Origin: Algicola sagamiensis DSM 14643
GTDB taxonomy: Bacteria > Pseudomonadota > Gammaproteobacteria > Enterobacterales > Alteromonadaceae
Reading direction: 5' to 3'
DNA length: 64,000 nucleotides
NCBI RefSeq assembly: GCF_000374485.1
Contig: NZ_KB894494.1
Span: forward strand, 248,001-312,000
Below are positions 19,194 to 29,700 of this stretch, piece by piece. Numbering within the stretch: the first letter of the stretch is position 1; each line of letters opens with the position of its first letter. The translations under genes were made by a program, and so were the position numbers. The notes beneath the pieces are model-generated. The model was not told where the DNA came from, did no database searches, and saw nothing but the letters and a program-made list of their open reading frames with translations.

Positions 19194-19787
19194 CAAACCC
19201 AAATTCGTCAGGCCTTCTTCCATCACATCAGCACGCAGTTGTTGGCAAAAGTCCGCATCTGCTTTTTTGACACTCTCCAGTGCATCAAGTAGCGCTTCGA
19301 GAGTATCCATTTCCCACTGCATTAATGGATGCTCGCGTATGATTTGGTTGAGGGCTTTGGGATCGTCATAAGACTCAACTTCAGCTTCGATAAGGCGAGC
19401 AACTGATGCTTGCGAGATCTTCGCAACACTCACATAGTCTGCCATTTCTTCATTTTGTACAGATTGTAAGTAAAGTAAAAAGCCTGTCAGTGCATCAACC
19501 GCCGGATAGACTGCAAACAGATCAAAATCTTGTGGCTCAGGAACAAGCTCCTCTAGCTTTTCTTCTAAACGGGCATGGTTAATCTTTGCACTTTTGTGAG
19601 ATACCGCTTCCCAGACAAGATCAAGACAATTTTGCACCGTGTCGTATTCACCAAACTGTGTTGCTTCAGAAAAAAGCTTGTAATTTGGCAGCATACGCTC
19701 AAGAAGCGCAAGGCTTAAAAGGCGTTGTTGACGAATTGGAAGGGCACGAATGCGTTGAAAATTGTTACGTTTACTGGCTTGTGTCAT
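19185..19787 (-). CDS. yjaG: YjaG family protein (DUF416)
   Basis: The 200-aa protein matches the DUF416/YjaG family: LPIRQQRLLSLALLERMLPNY near the start and a central FAVYPAVDALTGFLLYLQ. Its function is unknown. In E. coli and vibrios yjaG lies beside hupA in the same orientation. Here an HU gene is also close (21338) but in the opposite orientation, with an integrase gene between, so the ancestral pair may have been disturbed by insertion. It is the last clearly core gene before the mobile region. Confidence 0.9.
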   Translation of the reverse strand: MTQASKRNNFQRIRALPIRQQRLLSLALLERMLPNYKLFSEATQFGEYDTVQNCLDLVWEAVSHKSAKINHARLEEKLEELVPEPQDFDLFAVYPAVDALTGFLLYLQSVQNEEMADYVSVAKISQASVARLIEAEVESYDDPKALNQIIREHPLMQWEMDTLEALLDALESVKKADADFCQQLRADVMEEGLTNLGLEV

Positions 19788-20087
19788 GCTTGGATCTCAA
19801 ATGCATCAAAAGCGCAGCACCTGTTGCTGCGCTCGGAATGCGGTGATTCTAACTCCATTTAAAGTAATGACCAAATGGTTTTTGCCAATTAGAATAAGCA
19901 TAACAAACCATAACGATCTATATACATCCTTATGAATTAAAAGGATTTTATTGCACTTGATGTAGTTTTCATTTTAAATACAAGTATCACGAAATTACGT
20001 GCAATTAACCCTATTTGTGTACCAAACTGTGTACCAAATTCTCTATAATTAGTTCAAATCGTATGACCTAAAAAGCGTGGACACAAC
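19788..20087. promoter_or_regulatory. Integrase upstream region, probable island/prophage edge
   Basis: This 300-bp AT-rich gap marks the shift from core to mobile DNA. It holds a perfect 9-bp hairpin (AGCGCAGCA at 19811-19819 with TGCTGCGCT at 19825-19833) and two direct copies of TGTGTACCAAA (20016-20026 and 20028-20038, 12-bp period). Paired repeats like these just before a P4-type integrase could be arm-type integrase sites. I see no tRNA or tmRNA end. The matching right att site would be outside the window. Confidence 0.45.
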
Positions 20088-21311
20088 ATGGCAGTAAGTG
20101 CATTATTTTTAAAAAGAATTTACGAAAAGCACGATCAAGAATATGACGGAAAACCTGAAATAACAGATGGAGACAGCTTATCAATCCGCATTTCCAAACA
20201 CAGAAAAATTATATTTCAACTCCGTTATAGATACAAAGGAAAGCCAATTCGATTGAAAATTGGTGAGTATCCATCTATGAGCCTCAGCGAGGCGCGAAAC
20301 GTAAGAGATGACTACATATTTTGCCTATCCAAAGGAAAGGATCCGAGACATGAAATCCTGCTACAAAGAAATGAATCTGTCGATTTTACAATAACGGATT
20401 GCGTTGATTATTGGTATAAACACCATGTTGCACCGAACAGAGCTAACCCCGAGACTATCTACAATAAGGTCAGAAAACACATCCCAAAAAAATGGCAAAA
20501 TATGCCGATCATTGATCTTCGTATTCGAGACTTCACCCGATTCTTTGACGATGTAACGCAGTTCTGCCGTGATACTGGCAAGGATGGAAATATAAAAGTG
20601 ACGTTAACCGAGATTAAGGGCGCATTACGCTTTTGTTCAAAGAGAGGAATTATAGAAAATACAGCATTTGAATTACTCAACCCTAGTGACTTCGCTCCCC
20701 CTGTTAATGTCCGAGATCGTGTTCTATCAGATAGAGAAATCGGTTTAATTTGGTTCCAATGTGATAGCTTTTTATTAAAGAGAAACCAAACCATTTTGAA
20801 GCTATTATTAATATATGGATGTAGAATCGGGGAGCTATGTAATTCAAAAAAGAAGCATTTTGACCTAAAGGCTCGCTTGTGGACTGTTCCAAAAGAAATC
20901 TCCAAATCATCAAAAGCGATCAGGCGTCCAATACCTGATTTTCTGGTTCCACTTATTGAGCAAGCATTACATCTTTACCCTGAATCCGAATGGATGTTTT
21001 TGAATAAATCTAAAACGAGACCTGTGTTGACTTCATCATTAAGCAGCATCGCTAGACTATGTGATGAACACCTTGGAATCTCTGAGTTTGTTTTGCATGA
21101 TATCCGACGAACACTATCCACCAAAATGACAGACCTTGGTTGCCCGATTCACATCACAGAAAAGCTTTTAGGCCATGCTATGGGTGGTGTTCTCGCTGTT
21201 TATAACAAATCTGATATGTTGGATGAAATAGAACACTGGATGATTGTCTGGAAAGATCATATTGCAAGTTGCGTTGAAATTGCAAAGCAAGAAGAGAATG
21301 AGCTATTTTGA
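20088..21311 (+). CDS. int: Tyrosine recombinase/integrase with DUF4102 arm-binding domain
   Basis: It catalyses site-specific integration and excision of a mobile element. The 407-aa protein starts with a DUF4102-type N-domain (QLRYRYKGKPIRLKIGEYPSMSLSEAR), then a SAM-like core-binding domain, then the catalytic domain. The catalytic residues are visible: Arg in IYGCRIGELC, HxxR in LHDIRRTLS, His in LLGHAMGG and the nucleophile Tyr in AVYNKSD. It points into the mobile region and is followed 26 bases later by an HU gene. Whether it belongs to the prophage beginning at 33261 or to a separate island is not settled, since an IS and RHS genes lie between. Confidence 0.93.
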   Translation: MAVSALFLKRIYEKHDQEYDGKPEITDGDSLSIRISKHRKIIFQLRYRYKGKPIRLKIGEYPSMSLSEARNVRDDYIFCLSKGKDPRHEILLQRNESVDFTITDCVDYWYKHHVAPNRANPETIYNKVRKHIPKKWQNMPIIDLRIRDFTRFFDDVTQFCRDTGKDGNIKVTLTEIKGALRFCSKRGIIENTAFELLNPSDFAPPVNVRDRVLSDREIGLIWFQCDSFLLKRNQTILKLLLIYGCRIGELCNSKKKHFDLKARLWTVPKEISKSSKAIRRPIPDFLVPLIEQALHLYPESEWMFLNKSKTRPVLTSSLSSIARLCDEHLGISEFVLHDIRRTLSTKMTDLGCPIHITEKLLGHAMGGVLAVYNKSDMLDEIEHWMIVWKDHIASCVEIAKQEENELF

Positions 21312-21337
21312 AGTAGATTAAAATAAGGATAACCATC

Positions 21338-21613
21338 ATGAACAAAACAGAACTCATCGACAAAATTGCCCACGAAGCAGATATTCCAAAAGCAACAGCA
21401 AGCAAAGCACTTAACGGCATTCTTGAATCCATAAGCTCAGCACTTGAAGAAGGTGATCAGGTGTCACTTGTTGGTTTTGGTACATTCAAAGTGAATGAAA
21501 GAAAGGAGCGCCTGGGACGTAATCCGCAGACAGGTGAATCAATGAAAATCGCAGCGGCTAAAGTGCCAAGCTTTTCGGCCGGGAAGTCGTTGAAAGAATT
21601 TGTGAATTTGTGA
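21338..21613 (+). CDS. hup: HU family DNA-binding protein
   Basis: HU is a small dimeric nucleoid protein that bends DNA and assists recombination and replication. The 91-aa protein begins [20 protein letters not shown] and has the arm signature [21 protein letters not shown], ending [12 protein letters not shown], so it is HupA-like. A good ribosome site (AAGG) precedes the ATG. It lies 26 bases downstream of the integrase on the same strand and could be cotranscribed with it. It is either the displaced chromosomal hupA, which usually neighbours yjaG, or an element-borne HU serving as an integration host factor. Confidence 0.95.
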   Translation: MNKTELIDKIAHEADIPKATASKALNGILESISSALEEGDQVSLVGFGTFKVNERKERLGRNPQTGESMKIAAAKVPSFSAGKSLKEFVNL

Positions 21614-21620
21614 GGTTTGA

Positions 21621-21640
21621 GCCGCAGGGTTAACTGCGGC
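21621..21640. terminator. GC-rich hairpin after the HU gene
   Basis: GCCGCAG (21621-21627) pairs perfectly with CTGCGGC (21634-21640) with a 6-base loop, eight bases after the HU stop. No T-run follows, so termination strength is doubtful. Confidence 0.4.
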
Positions 21641-21755
21641 CATTGTGAGATCAGCTTAGAGAGTCCAGCCGTTTGGATAAGAGCTGGCCCCCAAAAATCG
21701 GACATGACTTTAAGTGATTAATCTGTTTTGATACACACTGGAAATACTGGAACAG

Positions 21756-22040
21756 ATGATGACTAGAAAACGTAGAAACCACTCACCTGAATTTAAAGCG
21801 AAAGTGGCCCTTGCCGCTGCGAAAGGCGATAAAACGATTTCTGAATTAGCTCAGAAGTACAATCTACATGCCAACCAAATCACGACTTGGAAAAAAGAAC
21901 TCCTTGAGAACGCAGCAACGATATTTGCCGCCACTTCTCACACTGGGAAAGACAACGCTGAGGAAGTCGATAAACTTCACGCGAAAATTGGTCAATTGAC
22001 CATGGAGAATGATTTTTTGGCCAAAGTGCTCGGTCGTTAA
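21756..22040 (+). CDS. IS3-family transposase OrfA
   Basis: This 94-aa protein has the helix-turn-helix of IS3 OrfA (HSPEFKAKVALAAAKGDKTISEL and AQKYNLHANQITTWKKEL). A leucine-zipper-like end follows (KLHAKIGQLTMENDFLAKVL). Near its end the codons GAT TTT TTG form a TTTTTTG slippery heptamer (22013-22019). A -1 shift there enters the orfB frame, which stays open, giving the OrfAB transposase. Confidence 0.93.
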   Translation: MMTRKRRNHSPEFKAKVALAAAKGDKTISELAQKYNLHANQITTWKKELLENAATIFAATSHTGKDNAEEVDKLHAKIGQLTMENDFLAKVLGR

Positions 22041-22081
22041 AACGAGCACAGCGCAAGGAAGCGCTGGATAAAACCAAATCA

Positions 22082-22882
22082 TTGCCCATCAAGCGACAAT
22101 GTGAACTCCTGAATATTGCGCGTTCTACCGCTTATTATCAGCCAGTCGGGCTGTCCGAAGATGAGTTGACGTTACGCCGCATGATTGATGAAATTCATAT
22201 CCAATATCCATTTATGGGAAGCCGACGTATCCGTCATGAATTGATGAAAAAGGGTCAGGTCGTGAACAGGAAACGTATTGTCCGTATGATGCGGGATATC
22301 GGTGTTGGTGCGATTTATCCGAAACCAAAAACGACGAAAGCGAACAAAGCACACAAGGTTTACCCGTACTTATTGCGAGATACCGAGGTGACTTATGCCA
22401 ACCAAGCCTGGGCAATTGATATCACCTATATTCCCATGGCCAAAGGCTCTTTGTATCTTGTGGCGATCATCGATTGGTACAGCCGTAAAGTTCTGTCCTG
22501 GCGGCTGTCAAATACGATGGATACAGGGTTTTGCCTGGAAGCGCTTGAGGAGGCATTGCAGCATTATGGCCCACCAGATATCTTTAACTCGGACCAAGGG
22601 AGCCAATTTACAAGCACCGATTTCACTCAAAAGCTCCTTGAGCATGGGATACGTATCAGTATGGATGGAAAAGGTCGCTGGATTGATAATGTATTTATCG
22701 AGCGTTTCTGGCGAAGCTTAAAATACGAGGAGGTTTATCTAAAAGCTTATGCGACTCCCCAAGAAGCAGAGGTTGAAATTGGCAACTATTTGTTGTTTTA
22801 TAATGAGGAGCGAAACCATCAAGGGCTGAACAACCTGACACCTGATGAGGTTTACTTCGCAAAGCAGAGATATGCTGCATGA
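22082..22882 (+). CDS. IS3-family transposase OrfB (DDE integrase), made by -1 frameshift
   Basis: This is the catalytic half, with rve-type DDE residues in WAIDITYIP, FNSDQGSQFTS and FIERFWRSLKYEEVY, preceded by an HTH_21 region (MGSRRIRHELMKKGQVVNRKRI). The frame is -1 relative to orfA and is open from the slippery site at 22013, so it is normally translated as a fusion rather than from its own start (22082 is a TTG). No stop or frameshift breaks it, so the IS may be active. Confidence 0.93.
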   Translation: MPIKRQCELLNIARSTAYYQPVGLSEDELTLRRMIDEIHIQYPFMGSRRIRHELMKKGQVVNRKRIVRMMRDIGVGAIYPKPKTTKANKAHKVYPYLLRDTEVTYANQAWAIDITYIPMAKGSLYLVAIIDWYSRKVLSWRLSNTMDTGFCLEALEEALQHYGPPDIFNSDQGSQFTSTDFTQKLLEHGIRISMDGKGRWIDNVFIERFWRSLKYEEVYLKAYATPQEAEVEIGNYLLFYNEERNHQGLNNLTPDEVYFAKQRYAA

Positions 22883-22962
22883 ACTGGATTAACCACTTAA
22901 AAAACTAAATTGCGTGTCCAAACTATGGGGTCCAGTTCTAATATCTAAATGATCACAGCAAA

Positions 22963-23727
22963 CTACTTTATAAAATCCTCAATCCAATCTTCAACTTTTC
23001 TTAACCAAATTACACTCTGGCTATTTGGTAAAAGTAGCTTCTCTTTTCGTTTCATTATCTTCTTAAGCTCCAAAATACTTGGGTCAGCACCTCTTTTCAA
23101 TAATTCATATACGATATCAAACCTTGCTAGATGAGCTGCAGTTATCAAAGGTGTGCTACCAAGTTTATCTTTTTGGTTAAGATCAGCATGATGCTTTATC
23201 AACACTTTAAAAGATTCCGGAATCCCTAACCGAATATCCAAGTGAATCGTTTCACTTAATGGAGGGCCTTCAAGCATACCTGCTTTGAGATTGGGGTTTC
23301 CTCCATTTTGAAGGGCCAATTCTAATAAGGTGGCATCTTCCATTCTCGCGGCCCAATGTATAACCGACCCCCCGTCATCAAACACTACATTTGGATCTGC
23401 TCCTAACTTTAGAAGCGCTTTAAAGCCACTTTCGTTTTTCATCGCCCAAAACAAAGCTGTAGCATTACGATGCCCACGAGCATTCACATCAACGCCACTC
23501 TTCACGAGCTCATTTACTCTTTGAATCTTACCCCTCGCCGCTGCATCAGCTAAAGATCTGAGCTTAGGTTCAGGAAACATCGTTTCTATATCCATAAAAG
23601 CCAAAATTTTATTAGATTGATGTTGATTAAACTTATCCTGAGATTTACTCATATCCATGAAGAAATTATTAGAAGAGCAGCCTATTAGACTACTCGCAAT
23701 AAATACAATTAATTTCATCTTTATCAT
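22963..23727 (-). CDS. Ankyrin-repeat lipoprotein, probable immunity to the adjacent RHS lipase
   Basis: From the ATG at 23727 the product is 254 aa and begins with a lipoprotein signal, LIVFIASSLIGCSSN, with a lipobox LIGC. The rest is ankyrin repeats: RGHRNATALFWAMKNE, LLKLGADPNVVFDDGG, SVIHWAARMEDATLLELAL and STPLITAAHLARFDIVYELL with LLKRGADPS. It lies 64 bases downstream of the RHS-lipase gene on the same strand. Known periplasmic immunity proteins for lipase effectors include lipoproteins and ankyrin proteins, so I infer that it blocks the lipase at the outer face of the membrane. The longer frame from 23862 overlaps the lipase gene and is less likely. Confidence 0.85.
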   Translation of the reverse strand: MIKMKLIVFIASSLIGCSSNNFFMDMSKSQDKFNQHQSNKILAFMDIETMFPEPKLRSLADAAARGKIQRVNELVKSGVDVNARGHRNATALFWAMKNESGFKALLKLGADPNVVFDDGGSVIHWAARMEDATLLELALQNGGNPNLKAGMLEGPPLSETIHLDIRLGIPESFKVLIKHHADLNQKDKLGSTPLITAAHLARFDIVYELLKRGADPSILELKKIMKRKEKLLLPNSQSVIWLRKVEDWIEDFIK

Positions 23728-23791
23728 AAATACATTACCTCTTTTATTTACTCGATATAGAAGCATCCATTTCTTCTTGGATAGAGTCTGA

Positions 23792-26700
23792 CTAAAGTGG
23801 AGCACACTTTGCTCCCATTGTTTGACAAATATCCCCCATACCATGCGCACCTGCAGAGCCAAGATTATATCTTTTTCCAGGTACGCTAGAAGGCGTTAAG
23901 TTGTTGCCAAGTCTCAATAAATCATGTGAACTATAGTAATATTTTACAGAACCATTGCTACGTTTATAATCTCTTATTGTGTTGTTATGGACTCCAGCAG
24001 CATTAAACACTGTAGCGTTACCACCCGTAATTATTGCTGCTGCGGCTGCTATACCTCCTCCTAATGAGTGCCCTGTAAAATGTATATTTCCATTGGTTTT
24101 GGCATAATATTTTTCTGCTAAGCCAAGAGCAGACCTATGTTGTGGACTACTAAAACCAAAAGCCTGTAAAAGATTTGATTTCCAATTTGCCCAAGAAGTC
24201 GGACTAGTTCCAGCAAAAGCTAAAACATACGAGTCATCACCACCAATAAACAAAGCAGCTTTTAAACCATTGTCATCAGTGAAAATGTCGTCAACTGTAT
24301 AATCACCTACAATGCTTCCTTTTTTAAGGTTTTCATCATAAACCGAGTTAGATAATTCTGCATATTGAACATCTTCTGGATCGGCTTTTATTTCTGAGTG
24401 TCTGTCTCCCATTTCAGCTAATGAAGCAGAAAAAGCAGCGCTCCAAGCACCGTTGGCGAACTTCCCACCAGTAAGCTCTGATATGGTTCCACCTGTGACT
24501 GCTTTAGCAACTATTCTTCCCGTTGCTGATTTTAATCCTTTTATACTGCCACCAAGAGTATTTCCAATTCCTGCTGACCAGAAACCATGCCCAAATTTAC
24601 CACCCATAAGCTTATTTGACATACCCCCCACTACGCCATTAGATAAAAAGCCCGTTAACCCGTTGAGTCCTCCAAATGTAGAACCAAGCGCCCCCGTAAA
24701 ACCTCCTATAATAGCCCCTTTTAATGATCCTGTACTCAAATAACCTGCTAACATTCCCCCAAGCACAGGACCAAAAACAGGTAGGGCTGCTATAGAAACT
24801 ATTTGCCTCCAATACTTTTTAACTTTTTTGACAATTGTTTTTATAAAGAAACCACTTGGATCCGTAAATTTCAGCGGGTTATTTTGTACATACGCATAGC
24901 GGTTATAACCTTGCGTATCACTCGGATATTGAATGAACGGATCAGCCTGCATAAAGCGTCCAACATCCATATCGTAAATCCGACCATTCATATGAATGAT
25001 ACCCGTGCGATTGATTTCCTCATGGCCAGTAAAGCCACGGTTCTCTTCCATCGGTTGGTATTGGTCGATTTTACTGGATGACGCAATCACATCCTGGCGT
25101 TTGCCAAATGGGTCAAACAGGCTTTGTGATACCATAATCCCGTTTTCATCCGTGACTGCTGTCGTAGAGCCAAGCGCATCACTGTGCATCACTCGGATAG
25201 TATCATCACGACCATCTGCGAATTTCTTGATGGCAATCGAGCCGACATAGTAGGTTTCCCAACCTAAATCAGGCAGGGTCTTTCCTGTTTTGTCCTTCAG
25301 TCCGGTTGCCCAAACTTTCTCATAAGATTTACCCACATAATAAGTGGTTTGGCTGCCATACACGCCACCATGGTCACTGAAGATATCTCTTCGGTAGTAA
25401 CGACTGTTGCCCAAACCATAACGGAACATCGAATTCACGCCATTCGCAATCAAGTGTCTGAGCTTGTGGCGCGTGCTGTAATAGAAGTGCTTTTCGCCTT
25501 CACCTGACTGCCAGCTAATATTACCTGACGCGTCATAGTAAAACCTTCTCAGCTTCGTCGGGTCTTGTTCCTTGCGAATAAATGCTAAACGGTGGGGTTT
25601 GTCGCTATCGTATACGTACTCTCCCGCCCCCGTCATAGAGGTCATATTCCCAAAGCCGTCGTAACGGAATTCCTGTGCTTGCGCGACTGCATCACCCAAG
25701 TTCAAGATATCCGTCTTGAAGTTCACCGTTCTTTTCGTCAGACGGTCGAATGGTTTATCAAAGGTGAAGTTTTCTTCGACGGATAAGAATGGTGTGGTGT
25801 TATCACTCGCACCTGTATTATCGAAGTACTCGCTGGAACGGGTTTTTGTACTGCCGTTTTCGTAATGCTCATAGCGGACATGGTATACATCACCATGAGC
25901 ATTCGAGCTAATTCGAATGTCCTTCACCCAACCGCGCTGGGCATCAAAGTCTTTACTTCGTGTGACCCCACCAAGGACGGTCTCTTTGGTGACACGCCCT
26001 AAGGCATCGACAGCATCAACACGCTGGTACAACTCACCACTTTGGGCATTGTAAATCGATTTAAGCTGACCATTGTCCGCGTATTCATTGCGAACCGTGA
26101 ATCCATTAGGATAAATCTGCGTCGCAACACGGCCAAACTCATCATAAGTCACGCCCGTAATAAACGCTTTCGTCTTATCCAAAGTCGTGGTCGTTTGTGT
26201 TGCACGGCCGAAGTGGTCGAATTGATACGCTCTATGCTCATAAGCATCTGACTTTTTGATATCCGCACACGTCTTGCCTGCCTCTACTTCACTGATAGAC
26301 TCTTCAACAACAGAGCCAACCCAAGGTGTTTGGCTATCTTCGTAACGTTGACACGTGAGGATGGTTTTCCCTTCCCAATTTGGAATGGTGCTTTGAACCA
26401 AACGACCGTATGGGTCATAAGTCAGGGTTTTGACATTTCCATTGGCATCGGTCTGGGTTTTCAGCATCCCGGATGCATCATAGGTATACGTCCAAGTGCC
26501 CTTCTCTGGGTCTGTTGTGGTGAGCTTACGACCATAGTTGTCATACGTCACCGACACCACAGAGGACTTCATCGTGCCTTCTGCATTTTTGGCGTAGGTC
26601 GTTGCATCTAATAACTGACCATAGGCATCATACCGCTTGGTCACACGAGCACGTGAAGCGACTGTGCCCAGTGAACGACCTTTTGATGAAGTCGTCGGGG

Positions 26701-29700
26701 CAAACGTCGCAATCGTATGACCGAGGGCACTTTTGACATTCTGGACATAGATATGCTCAGACTGGGTTTGGCCCAGTGCTGAGACTTCCGTGATATAGCC
26801 GTAGTAACCGAATTGCTTGATAGCACCGTTGCTGTGTTCTTGCTTGATCACACGGCCTTGTGAGTCGTAATGGTTTTTGGTCCAAATTGAACTCAAACCA
26901 TTGCGCGAAGGTTGGTATTGGTACACTACACGGCTGTCTGCATCATATTGGGTATGCTGGCGGGTGATGGTGCCATCGAACAACGTCGTCTCAGTCATCA
27001 CTGTTCGACCATGTCGGTCAAGATAAGCGACATTATCCGCGGCACCCGTTTTTGACTCTGTCACCTTAAACAGCGCTTTACCCCAGCAATTCGTAGCACA
27101 GTACTGCTTCGTCGTGCGCTTCTCTGTGCCATCTGGATAGACAGTTCTGATCTCCAGCCCGTAGTTACTAAAATACGTGGTGGTGATCAGCTTCGCTGGG
27201 GTCACCACAGACTTGCTGTAAATCGGCCCTGACATCTCATCCGCGGAGCGTCCGTTGTAGAAGTGATAGGTTTTATGGCCTAATAAGTCCTGCGTCCAGG
27301 ATAGATAACGCCCATTGTTGCTAAATTCAGCACGCGTTGTTTTGGTACTCTCAGCATTTTGGGTAGACGTATACACCTTATTCCCATAAACATCGTAGTC
27401 ATAGGTCAGGGTTTCTTCTTTATCCGTGCCTGGCTCTTGGGTCTCAGACTTCAACATCCCTTTCTTATCCCCCGATGCGTAATAGGTAAACGCGGTTTTC
27501 CGGGTGATGGTACTGGCTGGTTGAGCCACACCTGCCACCGTATGTGCTTTTTGTGTTTTGGTCACTTTCGAGTCAGATAACCGACCATAACGCTGTGCTT
27601 CTGCCGTATCACCATAGGTATGTGTGGTGCGGGTCTCATGAACCGTCTCACCGCTTTGGTCTAGGGTGATCTCCGCAGTACGAACCGTATTCCCGTCTTT
27701 ATCAACCACATTCTCAATGATACGTTTCCCTAGACGATGGATTTGACCTTGAGAGTCAATGGAGCTCCCTTCTTCTTCTGACTTATCCAAAAATACCTGA
27801 TGAATACCACGGCCCAGTGATTTCACCTGGTAGGCATTCTGGCCTTGCTTCACTATCGTGTGACCTCGCTTTTGCGTGGTCCGCATCGGCATCCCCTGGG
27901 TATACCGGGCTTGAGAATATTCTGTTGTTGTCCGGATATTTTGACGGTGATCTGTCGATGTAATTTTCGCAAAACCTAGATTGCCAAGGCCCTGGCGATG
28001 GATCTGCATCCCTTCGTACCGATAAGACACCTTATCCTCAACCGCTTTTCCTAACACCATATCCTCGGTTTTGGAACTCACTGAGGCAACCAGATAAGAA
28101 GCGCTATAAGGGCTCAACAGATCCGGATCAATCCGGTATGAACCATCGATATTCCTAAAAGCAATTTTTCGACGATAAACCGCAGGATCTGTCATCGGTA
28201 AATACGTGATATGGGTCTTTAAGTTCACCCCTTTTTGCCATGAATAACCTGTGGTGATTGTTTTCAATTTCGGTGTCGTTGACACCTGTTGCGCTCGGTT
28301 ATCCAAGATCAAACGTTTCCCTGTATGGGCATCTTGAATGCTTAATTCCGGTAAACCATCATGATTTGTATCGATCAACTGCACAGATAAATAGAAGCGA
28401 TCTGCCCGGTCATTGTTGTAAACTTTTTTCTCATTCGATAACTTCAATCGATCATGAGAACCAGCCCTTTCAACAATTTCTGAATGCGTGACATATCGAA
28501 AGTGATCGATAATACTGTAAGGGTCGTGACCCGGGCCACTCCGTACCGAGGTTGTCTTCTTGATATTCAGAATGAGTTCTTTTTTACCGTCGAGATCAAA
28601 ATCAGCAAAAATAGCGTCAAGAATTTCTTCGCCTTTTTTTATTGCTCTTAATGAATAGCGAGACCCAAATGCCCCATTTCCTTTGCTTAATTGGTAACTT
28701 AATGAGTTCTTCTTGAGTTGATAAACAACATCCGATAACCCATCACTATTGATATCCTCAAAATACACATCCCCTGAGGTCGGGAAGGCATCTAACCCAT
28801 ACTGTTTGTAATGATCTTTTCCATCTTTGACTAAGACGATCAACTGAGCATTGAGTCGGCGGCTGCCTTTTTTGATCGTCACATCTTGGTTCGGCCTTGT
28901 TGACTGAACGCCTGGCTTTGGTGGAATAACACCGGATTCATAGGAGAATTCTTCATCACAAATACGACCGCCTTTGTAGAAGTAACAATCCTGTATTTTA
29001 TCCCCAGAGCGAACATTGTTCGTACAGGCTTGACCATAACTGTCTCGACCCGTCTTCACCCGGTAACACACTTTGCCAAGATAAATCCCGACATCAAAGG
29101 TCTTACATGTGCCTGGGATGCTGATACGATTATTGGAAACACCCTTTGTACACACCTTCATCGTTGAACCAGCGGCTGAGATATCAGGGTTGGCATCTTC
29201 GGGGACTACCCATTGAACACCGGAGACCTTGCGATAGGTTTCGACACTTAAAGCAATATCACTGATCCCATCGCCATTGATATCACCGCCGGATGGGGAG
29301 AGTTTGACAATTTTTTTGACATTCTCTAGGTTGCTTGCAATCGTCTTACTGGATGAAGAAAAACGACCTTGATGGTTTAGATAAGCCCTGAGCTCATGGT
29401 CACCATGGATATAGACCAGATCCAGATCACCATCCCCTTCTACATCAAGCATGGCAATACGATCTTTTTTGAAGTGTTCATTCACCGGGATCGGCTGCTT
29501 TGTAGAGTGAAATGCATATTCAATCGCAACATCATTACACTGCAACTTGGTCCATGGATCAGGGTTGTTGCATTGTGATTCGATATCGATATTCGGCTCA
29601 TATTTGGCCAGGTACCATTGCTTCCCGCGCCCTTGGTAAAGGATATCCATGGTACCATCGAGGTTTGCATCCAAAAACTGTATCGTGTCTGATTTTTCGA

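Larger units (their letters stand above)
21685..22934 (+). mobile_element. IS3-family insertion sequence, apparently intact
   Basis: The element carries orfA and orfB in the usual overlapping-frame arrangement. Imperfect terminal repeats are visible: the left end reads TGGCCCCCA and the complement of the right end TGGACCCCA, both followed by a GGACA about 11 bases in. Similarity continues a few bases outside (AGAGC and AGAAC), so the true ends could be slightly wider. I see no convincing target-site duplication. It ends 28 bp from the stop of the ankyrin gene, so it does not break any gene I can see. Confidence 0.88.

Noticed and set aside
20041..20080. tRNA 3' end at the presumed attachment site (AGTTCAAATC resembles a T-loop)
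   Set aside because: No acceptor stem, anticodon arm or CCA-bearing end could be assembled around it.
21677..22942. Target-site duplication around the IS3 element
   Set aside because: No 3- or 4-bp direct repeat fits any consistent choice of ends; similarity outside the ends is inverted, as part of the terminal repeats.
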